DNA of 29,046 nt from the NCBI GenBank assembly GCA_003460745.1, contig QTVU01000038.1, positions 1 through 29,046 of the forward strand. The letters are read 5' to 3'. Positions 6,842-15,900 of this stretch are shown here, piece after piece (the stretch's first letter is position 1; each line of letters starts with the position of its first letter). Origin of the DNA: Firmicutes bacterium AM55-24TS (lineage in GTDB: Bacteria > Bacillota > Clostridia > UBA1381). A model generated the notes under the pieces. That model had not been told where the DNA came from and made no database searches. It saw nothing but the letters and a program-made list of their open reading frames with translations. The position numbers and the translations under genes are program-made.

Positions 6842-9481
6842 TCAATCAAGCGGCAATATAACCGCTATGTCACCGGCTATTATAACTGTATCTGCATTGA
6901 CACCATTTTCATCTGTAAGAATGTCTGCCGCACCGATTTTATCGACATAGCCGTTTCTGCCTTGTGTATAACGGAATATCGGATATTCCGCTTTTATACC
7001 TGCCTCCACACGTTCGTCATCATCATTCATATAGAAAAATACATTATAGAAATCATCGCCGTTACTCTTATTCCATATAACATTCTGTTGAAGTTTTTCA
7101 ATAATGCCCATCTGTGTACCGTCTATCGGTCTTGAAGCAGAAGCCATAACTTTAATTTCAAGAACTCTGTTTTGTCCGTCACGTCCAATTTCCATTACAT
7201 CGCCGGCACATAAGTCCATAATAGCATTCTTTACCGAACTGTCTGCAAATCTGAAATCATTGCGTATTGTAAGCGTTATTTCATTTCCGTTTTTATCATA
7301 AGCTTGTGCAAAATAACATTCTTCATCATCTTCATTAACGCCTTTAGATACTCCTTCTGTCAATATACAAGTTTCATTATCGCCACCCGCTGTTCCGACT
7401 TCTGATAAAACGGTTTTCATTACAAGCAGTTTAGGTGTCTGTGAATCTTTCGGTATACCGTAAAATTCAACATTATGTGTTGATACATCATTTTCTATAC
7501 GATATTTTGCCATGTAACAATCATCATCGTATTTCTCTGCCGTATCCACCGGAACAACCAATGTTTTTATATTACCGCTTAGCAATACCGCAGGGTTATC
7601 ATAATTCATCAAACTTAAATCCGACTGTATCATAGCGCTTGTGTTATGATTATATTTTCCTTTTGTATATTGAAAATTCGGCACAAGTTTGTCTATTTTA
7701 GTAATTTCCGTTCCGGCTGTTTCACTGTGTTGAACTTTTATTTCACATACTTTATTTTTGATACTTTCTGCCAAGCTTGATGTTATCTTATATCCGTCTA
7801 CCTTTGCCTTATCAGCTATCTTATATTCGTACACATTGTCATTTTGAACAAGCTTATCGCTTACCCACCAATATTTTCTGTTTGTAAGTGTTCCCATATT
7901 GCCCGCCGTAACCAACTTTGCATACAATGTTTCTCCGTTTTCATCAATCCATGTGTTTATTATATACGCATATACTGTGTCACTGCTTATACCATCACTG
8001 CAATATACAACCTCACCATTTTCATTCAGATATGCTTCCGTTGATTTACCAACCTTTACTCCCAAATCCGTATATTCACCGTCAGCAGCAATTGCAATAT
8101 CATATTCAGTACCGTTTATCTTTATCTTTTTCAATGTAAGTGAATCTATCTTACCGTCTATCTTCTTTCTTGTAAGTGTAACGCTTATAACATTGCCATT
8201 CTTGCTTTTTGCTACAGAAACAACATCATCGGCAGATATTAGGGACGGTGAAATTTCATTTCCTTTTTCATCGTATACAATATAATAAACATTTGTATCC
8301 AATTCATCTTCTTTTATGTAATATCCGGATTCAGTCTGCACTCCATATCGCTTATATTTTACAGACAAGCCTGAATTTCCTACACTGTCAACTACATAAT
8401 ATCTTTTATCATTAATGATAACTATTTCATAAAGATTATCGTTATCATTATCAATAAACGTCACATCGCCGTTCTGAGGGATTAAATCCTCCTCTGTAAA
8501 GCTTTCCATTCCTTGACCGTTATATATAACATTTATGCTTTTTTCAAGCTTTATCGTAGTTTTTTTGTTATTTGAATCACTAACTGTGTATTTGCTAAAA
8601 TCTGCCGAATCAATGTCCTTGCTTGAAAATGTTCGTATATTGTTTTTATTTTTATACTCATATGCATATATTATTGTATCATTATCTTTAAGCCAATACT
8701 CAACACACATTCCCAAAAGAGATCTCATATTAATATCGCTTAAAAATCTGTCACCGTTGATTTCAGCATAACCCTTGTCCGGAACACCTGCCTTGTTTAT
8801 ATGAGTTATCCCGTCAAAATTCACTATTCCCTGACTGTATGATAAATCTTTGCTCGCCATAAGATTTTCCTTTAGGGTTTTATTACTGTCTATATCATAC
8901 TGCATATAACCGTATTCATAAGAATCAATATACACAACAGGCATTTCCATCGCTTTATACACCGAATAAGCCAATTTTCTTCCTGTTACAATATCTGTTC
9001 CGGCTGTATCCGGTGCGAGTACGTCGTTTTCTCCTGCTATCTTCATATAACCTGACGGATATCCACCGTATTGTGAAGCAATATCATCATAACCGGTCAT
9101 ACTGATAAGTATTTTTATCATCTGTTCATTTGTTATTGTTTCATTCGGTCTGAAACTTCCGTCACCGAAACCGCTTATTATACCATGTGTATATACCATG
9201 TCTATTGCTTGATAATACGGATTATCCTCGTCCACATCACTGAATATCCTGCTTCCTCCCGAAGTATAATCCAAATTATATATCCTGCATACAATCTCGG
9301 ATATTTCTCCCCTTGTGATTTCTTTATCCATGTCGAAATCATCAGGTATAACCTCCATTGCTTTCAGTCTATTACTATATAAAATTTCAGATTGGCTATT
9401 TTCTTCCGCAAATACATTCATCGCAGTAAACAGTATAAATGCCGATAATATACAGCAGATTGATATAATACGTCGTTTCAT
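6842..9481 (-). CDS. Secreted SLH-domain surface protein of unknown function
   Basis: A protein of about 879 residues with a signal peptide (KRRIISICCILSAFILF core, cleavage near VFA). The start is best placed at 9481: AGAGGGG is 9 nt upstream of it but abuts the in-frame ATG at 9490. The N-terminal 200 residues contain SLH repeats (ITRGEISEIVCRIYNL, GDGSFRPNETITNEQMIKIL, TGRKLAYSVYKAMEM), so it should attach to the cell wall. The remaining 650 or so residues are rich in short beta-strand patterns (repeated NGxxYxV, DKRYYVVDSVG, NGTEYDIA) and match no family I can name; similar SLH plus all-beta proteins occur widely in Clostridia as wall or S-layer components. It is the first gene of a two-gene unit with the LamG-module protein. 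Confidence 0.85.
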   Translation of the reverse strand: MKRRIISICCILSAFILFTAMNVFAEENSQSEILYSNRLKAMEVIPDDFDMDKEITRGEISEIVCRIYNLDYTSGGSRIFSDVDEDNPYYQAIDMVYTHGIISGFGDGSFRPNETITNEQMIKILISMTGYDDIASQYGGYPSGYMKIAGENDVLAPDTAGTDIVTGRKLAYSVYKAMEMPVVYIDSYEYGYMQYDIDSNKTLKENLMASKDLSYSQGIVNFDGITHINKAGVPDKGYAEINGDRFLSDINMRSLLGMCVEYWLKDNDTIIYAYEYKNKNNIRTFSSKDIDSADFSKYTVSDSNNKKTTIKLEKSINVIYNGQGMESFTEEDLIPQNGDVTFIDNDNDNLYEIVIINDKRYYVVDSVGNSGLSVKYKRYGVQTESGYYIKEDELDTNVYYIVYDEKGNEISPSLISADDVVSVAKSKNGNVISVTLTRKKIDGKIDSLTLKKIKINGTEYDIAIAADGEYTDLGVKVGKSTEAYLNENGEVVYCSDGISSDTVYAYIINTWIDENGETLYAKLVTAGNMGTLTNRKYWWVSDKLVQNDNVYEYKIADKAKVDGYKITSSLAESIKNKVCEIKVQHSETAGTEITKIDKLVPNFQYTKGKYNHNTSAMIQSDLSLMNYDNPAVLLSGNIKTLVVPVDTAEKYDDDCYMAKYRIENDVSTHNVEFYGIPKDSQTPKLLVMKTVLSEVGTAGGDNETCILTEGVSKGVNEDDEECYFAQAYDKNGNEITLTIRNDFRFADSSVKNAIMDLCAGDVMEIGRDGQNRVLEIKVMASASRPIDGTQMGIIEKLQQNVIWNKSNGDDFYNVFFYMNDDDERVEAGIKAEYPIFRYTQGRNGYVDKIGAADILTDENGVNADTVIIAGDIAVILPLD

Positions 9482-9525
9482 TCTTTTCATCCCCTCTTAG
9501 ATAATGTTATTTTTCTTTGTAATAA

Positions 9526-9610
9526 ATTATATCATACTTGATACCTTTAAAACAACTATGAATAATTAGCTCTGTATATAGAAAAATTTATTCCACAATA
9601 CGAAGAACCG
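9526..9610 (-). promoter_or_regulatory. Promoter of the SLH pair with a distal AraC-type box
   Basis: On the minus strand TTGTTT (9550-9555), an 18-nt spacer and TATAAT (9526-9531) form a good promoter for the SLH gene at 9481. The box AAATTTTTC (9581-9589) overlaps the stop codon of the upstream glycosidase. An upstream half-site CGGTTCTTC (9602-9610) lies 12 nt beyond it. Here the box ends 49 nt before the -10, compared with 26-27 nt at the other promoters; the extra 22-23 nt is about two DNA turns. The site could act from a distal position or be a relic. No terminator separates the upstream gene. Confidence 0.5.
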
Positions 9611-11423
9611 TGCAATCTCTTGCCCTTAATTCATAGCAATCCGTGGCAGATAAATCTATCTTTACTTTTGTAAACAAATCCTCTCCAATTTTTGGCTTTA
9701 TTCCCTTTGCTGATGTACAAATTTTTCTATCCGTATCTGTCATATTAAATATGATCATATACTTTTTATTTTCCGAAATAAATACAGATGCAAAATCTCT
9801 GTCTATACTTTCATCGATTGGAACAAAGGTTATATGCTCTCTTGCAATATCAAGAAGTTCATTATTTGACGTCAAGTCTAAAATGCGTTTATTTATATCT
9901 TCATTTTCTACATCATTTGACATAAGCATTAATGTTCCTCCCACCAATGCAGAAACCAGCCTTGACTTTGCCTCCGCATAGTTCCCGTTAAAACAGATAT
10001 GATCCGGATCGGTAAATTCATATACTTTTTTATTCTGCCAAAAACCATATGTTACTGCATTAAGCAAATATTCCGTATCCTTAAACTGCTGAAACACATC
10101 GCAGCAAATTCTGCGTGAATGTCCGTATCCACCCGGAAAGAGCGGGGCGATTGACAGACTTATAAACATCCCTTCTTCAATGCAATATTCCTTCAACTTT
10201 TGCATAGCATAGTTATACGCTGCCATACCCGTCTGAATTTCTTTTATATAATGTTTCCCCTCAACTGCGGCATGACCGAGAAAATCGGCTTTTATATATC
10301 TATACCCCAAACCTCCAAGATATTTTATCACATATCTCAGCCGTTCTATAACTACAGGATGTGTTACATCAAGCGGATAACCTCCATCGAGCGGCGGCAA
10401 AATACGACCATTATAATCCTTTAATATAATATCACTGTATCTTATATCCTCAAAGCCGTCAACTCGTACCCTTTCACCCGTATCATAAGTGACATAATCA
10501 TCAATACAATCTTCTTTTATCCACCCCGCAAACGGTGCTATGTACGCTCCGGGTATCTGACCTCTTTCTTTAACAAATTCAGCCGCTTTTAAAAGTTCTT
10601 CAGAGGTAAGACCTACGTTCCAAAATGCATCAAAATTGATATAGGACACATTTTTGTCATAAAAATTCGTTTTGCTTACAAATTTTGATGCTTCCATATA
10701 TTTATCCATATCTATTTCTTTCATATATGCATACCAGCTGTTCCAGCCAAACGGTATCGGTCCGTGCCACAAAAGTCTTGTGTTGTATTCATTATAAATA
10801 TCAGCAAAGCCCATCATTCCTTGTTGCCATGTTCTGCTCTCTCCGATATATATTACAGGAGATTTGACAATTTCTCCATGTACCGTACCATGCTTTATTG
10901 TATCTCTTGTAAGTTTATCCGTCACTCCTGATCGTACTTCTATACATTCATTGGGAATAATACCGGTTTTCCAAATATCGTATTCCAATGCACCGATAAT
11001 CAGTGCACCGTTTTGATTATAAACTGCACTTACGCCATATCCCATTTCCGATTTACTGTATTCTTTCGACTCGAATTTTACCCAATCGTCATTATCAAAA
11101 GGAACCTTTAAAAATTTTTGATTTGCTTCTTCCGGTTTTATCTCTCCTCGAAATGCACATAACGCATCAATATATACTTCATTTTTTGATTGAATTGTCA
11201 ACTCGGCGGTTATATAATTTCCCTTATTACAAAGTTTCCATTCCACATTTCGTCCATCATAACTTCCTCTTAAAATAACCTCTTTATCATTGGAATCAAT
11301 CTTTAATCCATCACATGCCTTAACAGCATATCTCCTGCCGTTTTCCTCCCAATATGCGTTTACATTTATAATTGTATATCCGCGCATTGATATTTTTATA
11401 TTTTCAGTTATATTTATCTTCAT
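9588..11423 (-). CDS. Cytoplasmic clan GH-D-like glycosidase (probable alpha-galactosidase)
   Basis: This 611-residue protein has no signal peptide, so it acts inside the cell. GAGGAGG 8 nt before ATG 11423 fixes the start. The N-terminal 220 residues are a beta-rich domain. A (beta/alpha)8 barrel then opens with FGWNSW (225-230), the entry motif of GH27/GH36. YIKADF places the likely nucleophile at Asp380, and HSRRICCD places the likely acid/base at Asp442. A C-terminal beta domain ends in DCTVLRIVE, as in alpha-galactosidases. The large secreted enzyme at 20893-28175 has the same motifs with the same 62-residue spacing, so the two are paralogues acting outside and inside. Family knowledge suggests release of alpha-linked galactose, and the adjacent galactokinase gene supports that. 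Another alpha-sugar cannot be excluded, since the motifs are not those of standard GH27 or GH36. Confidence 0.8.
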   Translation of the reverse strand: MKINITENIKISMRGYTIINVNAYWEENGRRYAVKACDGLKIDSNDKEVILRGSYDGRNVEWKLCNKGNYITAELTIQSKNEVYIDALCAFRGEIKPEEANQKFLKVPFDNDDWVKFESKEYSKSEMGYGVSAVYNQNGALIIGALEYDIWKTGIIPNECIEVRSGVTDKLTRDTIKHGTVHGEIVKSPVIYIGESRTWQQGMMGFADIYNEYNTRLLWHGPIPFGWNSWYAYMKEIDMDKYMEASKFVSKTNFYDKNVSYINFDAFWNVGLTSEELLKAAEFVKERGQIPGAYIAPFAGWIKEDCIDDYVTYDTGERVRVDGFEDIRYSDIILKDYNGRILPPLDGGYPLDVTHPVVIERLRYVIKYLGGLGYRYIKADFLGHAAVEGKHYIKEIQTGMAAYNYAMQKLKEYCIEEGMFISLSIAPLFPGGYGHSRRICCDVFQQFKDTEYLLNAVTYGFWQNKKVYEFTDPDHICFNGNYAEAKSRLVSALVGGTLMLMSNDVENEDINKRILDLTSNNELLDIAREHITFVPIDESIDRDFASVFISENKKYMIIFNMTDTDRKICTSAKGIKPKIGEDLFTKVKIDLSATDCYELRARDCTVLRIVE

Positions 11424-11525
11424 AAGTATAGCCTCCTCAGCACTTATCCTTAATATGGAATAATCAGCGAAATATCTAAATTGATATTCCGCTGTTCTTC
11501 CGAAAGAGAGAGATTTTATGTTATT

Positions 11526-11587
11526 ATATTATCTTTTATATCTGCCATTGTCTATATCGAAAAATTTAATCCAATATAGAATAATAT
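11526..11587 (-). promoter_or_regulatory. Promoter of the cytoplasmic glycosidase with tandem AraC-type half-sites
   Basis: Reading the minus strand: half-site ATATTATTC (11579-11587), 11 nt, box AAATTTTTC (11559-11567), 4 nt, -35 TAGACA (11549-11554), 17 nt, -10 TAATAT (11526-11531). The weak -35 with an abutting direct-repeat site is typical of AraC-family activation. The leader to the ATG at 11423 is about 100 nt and shows no riboswitch I recognise. Confidence 0.6.
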
Positions 11588-11597
11588 ATACAAAAAT

Positions 11598-11623
11598 AAA
11601 TAGGTTCATTTCTGAACCTATTT
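11598..11623 (-). terminator. Rho-independent terminator of galK
   Basis: AAATAGGTTCA (11598-11608) and TGAACCTATTT (11613-11623) form a perfect 11-bp stem with a 4-nt loop. On the minus strand it is followed by ATTTTTG. It lies 16 nt after the galK stop and isolates the next promoter. Confidence 0.9.
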
Positions 11624-11639
11624 AACCTATTTATATCAT

Positions 11640-12215
11640 TTACTTCAATTCGCAACCGCCTACAGGGCGTATGGATAAGATATGACACGAATCTTTTCCG
11701 ACAACATCTTCTATGCGTCGTTTAAAATCATCAAGCATATCAAATGGAACAAATGCCTGCACCGTACCCGCAAAACCTCCTCCATGCACTCTATATGCTC
11801 CTCTATCCCCAAGTATCTCGCTGCATAATGCCAAAACCAGCGATACCGCTTGTTTTTTGGGCATATTATTTGAAAATATATTCTGTAAATACATATATGA
11901 CGAATAACCCGATTCTCTTACCAGTCGTTTAAATTCTTCAAAGTCATCGTTCTTAATTGCCTGCATCTCAGAAATCGCTCTGTCGTTTTCGTCAAAAAAA
12001 TGAATTGCTCTGAGAATCGCTCTGTCATTATTTATTTTCAAACGTATATTATGTATATTATCATAGAATTCATTTCTGTCAATTTCACGCAAATACTTTT
12101 TCCCAAAGTATGATGCTATTTCCTTCATCTCGGCAGGAATTGACGCATATTCATCTGTTAAATCTGCGTGGTCAGCTCCTGAATCAATAATACAAAGTGC
12201 ATGACCATGTTTTTT
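11640..12215 (-). CDS. galK: Galactokinase, C-terminal part (after an in-frame stop)
   Basis: This is the last 191 codons of galactokinase, in the same frame as the middle part but cut from it by TAA at 12216-12218. The first ATG in the piece (12128) is internal. Visible family features are ALCIIDSGADHADLTDEYAS (the usual form has DTGGNHADL) and the third GHMP motif, VHGGGFAGTVQAFVP, near the end, followed by SIRPVGGCEL. The stop falls in FD-stop-KKHG, where clostridial enzymes usually read FDFxKxG. The DNA there is GATTAAAAAAAACAT, a T-to-A boundary before a long A run, a place where consensus errors are common. If the stop is real, this fragment alone cannot be an active kinase. Confidence 0.8.
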   Translation of the reverse strand, partial: KKHGHALCIIDSGADHADLTDEYASIPAEMKEIASYFGKKYLREIDRNEFYDNIHNIRLKINNDRAILRAIHFFDENDRAISEMQAIKNDDFEEFKRLVRESGYSSYMYLQNIFSNNMPKKQAVSLVLALCSEILGDRGAYRVHGGGFAGTVQAFVPFDMLDDFKRRIEDVVGKDSCHILSIRPVGGCELK

Positions 12216-12608
12216 TTAATCAAATTCCAATTTTTCTACAACAGGTTTCTCTGTACTTTTAAAATCTATAAACACCATAGATCCTACTGATGACGCCATT
12301 TGGTCCATTAGTCCGCTCGGTTTATTGTAATATATATTCTCTGCAAATTTACCGAATTTCGCTATTTCCGTCGCATCCACTTCACCGTTTGCAAAAAGAC
12401 CATTGATTACCGTACCTACAAGTACCTCAAAAGCTGCTGACGAGGACAATCCCGAACCTTTTAATACATTTGAAACTGTATATGCGTCAAAGCCCCCAAC
12501 ACTGTAACCTAAATCAACAAATTTTTTTATAATTCCGCGAATAAGTGCCGCCGCCGTTTCAAATTCATCCTCCTTGATTTCCAATTCATCAAGTTTAATA
12601 ATATCCAT
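12216..12608 (-). CDS. galK: Galactokinase, middle part
   Basis: This piece holds the GHMP-kinase ATP-binding motif GSGLSSSAAFEVLVG and the segment NKPSGLMDQMAS, whose Asp is the usual catalytic base of galactokinases. The apparent ATG at 12608 is internal: coding similarity continues upstream in another frame. Putting one C back in the CC at 12616-12617 (plus strand) restores KSEGYPMDIIKLDEL, the expected continuation from the N-terminal part. It ends at the TAA discussed under the C-terminal part. All three pieces together make about 429 residues, the normal length of this enzyme in Clostridia. Confidence 0.85.
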   Translation of the reverse strand: MDIIKLDELEIKEDEFETAAALIRGIIKKFVDLGYSVGGFDAYTVSNVLKGSGLSSSAAFEVLVGTVINGLFANGEVDATEIAKFGKFAENIYYNKPSGLMDQMASSVGSMVFIDFKSTEKPVVEKLEFD

Positions 12609-12928
12609 CGGATAACCTCGGACTTAATCCGGACAACATTTGTTCCGTTTGGAGCGGCTGCCGCTATTACATCAAGATTTACACTTCCCGCTATAACACA
12701 TCCATGCTGATGGTCGGTATGATTACCGCCGATTTCTGTACGTCCCGGTGCGGAAAACAGTGCTATACTTTCCTTCTTACCGAACGTAGATTCAAAGTTA
12801 TCTATAACCCTTATGTACCTTTTTGCATAAAATTCGGTTTCACTATCCGTACAATTGTATATATTCTGCAGTTGTTCATTATAAACACCTGCCTTAAGCA
12901 TATCTTTTACTATATTTATATTGTGCAT
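12527..12928 (-). CDS. galK: Galactokinase, N-terminal part (frameshifted)
   Basis: Galactokinase phosphorylates alpha-D-galactose at O-1 with ATP, the entry to the Leloir pathway in the cytoplasm. AGGAGGA about 8 nt before ATG 12928 fixes the start. The galactokinase signature GRTEIGGNHTDHQHG is at residues 62-76, giving a firm identification. After VRIKSE the frame is lost and the remaining 25 or so residues are not galactokinase. The gene lies 69 nt after the fucosidase-esterase gene and has its own AAATTTTTC box, so it is probably part of the same regulon and consumes galactose freed by the GH-D-like enzymes. No galT or galE is in the window. Confidence 0.9.
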   Translation of the reverse strand: MHNINIVKDMLKAGVYNEQLQNIYNCTDSETEFYAKRYIRVIDNFESTFGKKESIALFSAPGRTEIGGNHTDHQHGCVIAGSVNLDVIAAAAPNGTNVVRIKSEVIRWILLNLMNWKSRRMNLKRRRHLFAEL

Positions 12929-12946
12929 ATATATCCTCCTGATAGT

Positions 12947-12980
12947 GATACAGACAAAACCATACGGCTTTGTCTGTATC
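12947..12980 (-). other. Long hairpin in the esterase-galK gap
   Basis: On the minus strand GATACAGACAAAGCC pairs with GGTTTTGTCTGTATC over 15 bp (one G-U) around a GTAT loop. There is no T tract, so it is not a classical terminator. It directly precedes the galK ribosome binding site and overlaps the galK -35 region. It may protect or process the 3' end of the long upstream transcript, or attenuate read-through. Confidence 0.6.
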
Positions 12981-12989
12981 GAAAAATTT
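12948..12989 (-). promoter_or_regulatory. Probable galK promoter with AraC-type box
   Basis: AAATTTTTC (12981-12989), then GATA, then CAGACA (12971-12976) is almost identical to the glycosidase promoter at 11549-11567, which reads AAATTTTTC-GATA-TAGACA. The -10 is poor: CTGTAT at 17 nt (12948-12953), leaving a very short leader, or TATCAC at 20 nt. The upstream half-site is also unclear. An activator-dependent weak promoter is plausible. Confidence 0.45.
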
Positions 12990-12997
12990 ATTTTGTA

Positions 12998-15900
12998 TTA
13001 ATTTTTTGATGTATATTCTGTAGCAAATGTGTATGAAGGCAAACCGCTTCCATCTGTGAGATTCGGTGACTCAGGATAAGCACCAAATGCATATCTTGCC
13101 TTGACCGGAGTCTTAACTTCATCACAGCTCAAAATAACAGTCTTTCCTTTGATTTCTGCATTAGCACTGTAATAAATACCATCTTCTCCCGCAATCTCAA
13201 AACCGTTAAGAACCGTTACATCAAGCTTGTCACTTTCAATAAACTCGTCAGTCTTATAGTCTGCATAGCAATCTTTATCCAATATATCCAAATCTCCATC
13301 GGCTTCAAATGTTAAAATAAGCTTGTCGCCATCTGTCTCCATCGACTTATACTGTGGTCCCGTTACCGAGCTGTCCGTATATCCATAAATATCGTGCTTT
13401 GCAAGAAGTGCAAATCTTCTTGCAACCTCATCCTTTCCGTAAGGATGTATATCATGGCGGGCATTTCCCGAAGTATTGCCCACTGAACCGAAATTACCTA
13501 CTTCATCAAGATTTGATACCATTCTAACATAATTCGGATTTGTTACCTTATCCAACGCCCATACCTGAGCCGCACGGATATTTTCAAAATTCTGATTTGA
13601 ATATCTTGCAAGTTGCGCATAATAGAACGGAAGATTTTCGTTATTAAACAGTTCTCTGTAATTGTCAATAAGTGCCGCCATTATCGTACTGTATTGATCT
13701 GCACTCATTCCCTTGCTACTATCCAAGCTGTCTGCATCCTCAGGTCCATCGGACTCGCCCTGATAATACAGAACTCCTGACAGTTTAAACTTTCTTAAAG
13801 GATAAACACGGTTATTGTATAATGACCACGGCGAAGAAATTCCTTCAACATAATCATTTTCAAGCCATCTGTCTATCCTTGTACCTCCTACAGCAGCATG
13901 AATATAACCTATCGGTCTGCCTGTTTCTTTATTAAGTTCCTGTGCAAAATAATATCCTATTGCAGAAGTTGTATTTGCATTTGAGAATGTCATCGGTGCC
14001 CATGCATTTCCTTCAATCTCCGGAAGATTATCGCTAGGATTCGAAGAACCGTTTCCGCCCTTGCTTAACAAATCAATAGTTCTGATATTAGAATTTTCGG
14101 CTCTTTCCTTTTCTCCTGCATAATTCTGGCTGTCAATCCAACTCAACCATGCTTCCATATTTGACTGACCGGCAAGCAGATAAACATCGCCAAAGATAAT
14201 ATTTGTATATCTCCTTGTTTCTTCGCCACATTTAACCGTCATTGTATAGTCACCGCCGCATTCCTTTGCATCAAGTGTAACCTCCCAAGTGCCGTCCTCA
14301 GCAATTGTGCAGTTTGCTTCATATGCTGTTTCTGCGTCCTTTTCCTTAAGAGTAACGGTTACAGTATCGTTCGGAACACCTGTACCCCAGACAGTTATAT
14401 CCTCATCTGCCTGAAGCATCATATTATCGGAAAATACATTCGACAAAGCAAATGGGCTTTCAACATTATATTCTGTTTCATATACGTCACCTATCGGTCT
14501 CATGCTGTCGTCCCATACAAATACCTTCGCAGTATAATTTCCGCCTACCTTCGGTACGTCCATTGTAACCGTAGTTTCATACACGCCTCTTGCGTCAAAC
14601 TGAATATCATCGCTGTCTATTTCTTTTATCGACTTAAGAACACCATCACAGTAAAGCGCCGTATAAATTTTTCCGCTTTCAGGCTTCTGTTTTTCAATAA
14701 CTCTAAGATTCATATTGTTGGTTTTACCGTATTCCAATTTGCCGTCCGCCGCTGAAAATTCATCAACAATCCAGTATGCTCCCGACATTTCAGAATATGT
14801 TCCCGCTTTGATATTATCGATCCACAAAGTTGAATTTGCTCCCATCCATTCGTGTCCGAATTCAAGCGATACAATCTTACCTATGGTTTCAGTAGAAGCT
14901 GCTCCCGGATCCGAAGTACTGTCTGCAGTTGCGGTAAACCATATATCTCCGTTGTCCAAAGTAACAAATTTATTATTTACCTTAACCGCATACTTATTAG
15001 TTTCTGTATCAACGTAAAATTTAAAGTTAAACCACTTTCCGTATACATTGTCCATGCCGGACGCTATGTTATAATACTTTCTATATCCGCCGTCACTGAG
15101 TGAAATCACATCAAGGTTTTCACCCGTCAGACGTATAGCTGCAAAACGTGTTGAACCGTTATTTAGCGCAACATACATCTTGCTACCCGAATCATAATAA
15201 TTAGGTGCGTCGAACATAGCGTCAAATTCAACATATGCTTTTCCCGTAAGTTCTTCAAATTCGTTGTCGTCATTACCCAAATCAAGCGTTACGTTTGCGC
15301 TGTTCCACCAATCCTTCGCCAAAATACTCATGGCATTATCATGTCCTGATTTTTCACCTACAGATATTTCATATGTACTACCCGAATGTGTAAATCCTTT
15401 TTCACGAGAATTGATTAGTGCAGCCATATCATCATCTGAAAAATCCTCTTGAGCCGTAACAGAAGTGCTCATGTTCGTACCGTTAACATTGATGGCATGT
15501 ATATTCTTGCTGAAAGATGCGCCTGTTTTGCCTAATTTTGAAGAAGGCGTAATCTCTATCGTTAAAACGCTGTTTGTGCCATAATCCGACGGCACTTCAA
15601 ACTTAAAGCCCTCCGATTCTGACGTTGTTCCACTTGCAACAACATTTTCACTGCTATTCATATATACTTTATATGTACTGCCATCCTCAATACTACCGTC
15701 ACAGTTTGCATATTTATATGAAACAGTAACTTCTCCACCGTCTACAATTTTGCCTTCTGTATGTATATCATATACATACGGTGCCGAACTGTTACTGTCT
15801 GAAAGACTTATCGCCCACTTTGTTCCTCCTATATCAAGTTCGCTGTTGTCCTCAGCATTTGTAAATATGCAGTAAAGAACTCCGTTTTGTTTTTTCTGTT

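Noticed and set aside
11424..11525. Riboswitch in the leader of the cytoplasmic glycosidase
   Set aside because: The leader of about 100 nt shows no motif of a known class and no alternative terminator hairpin.
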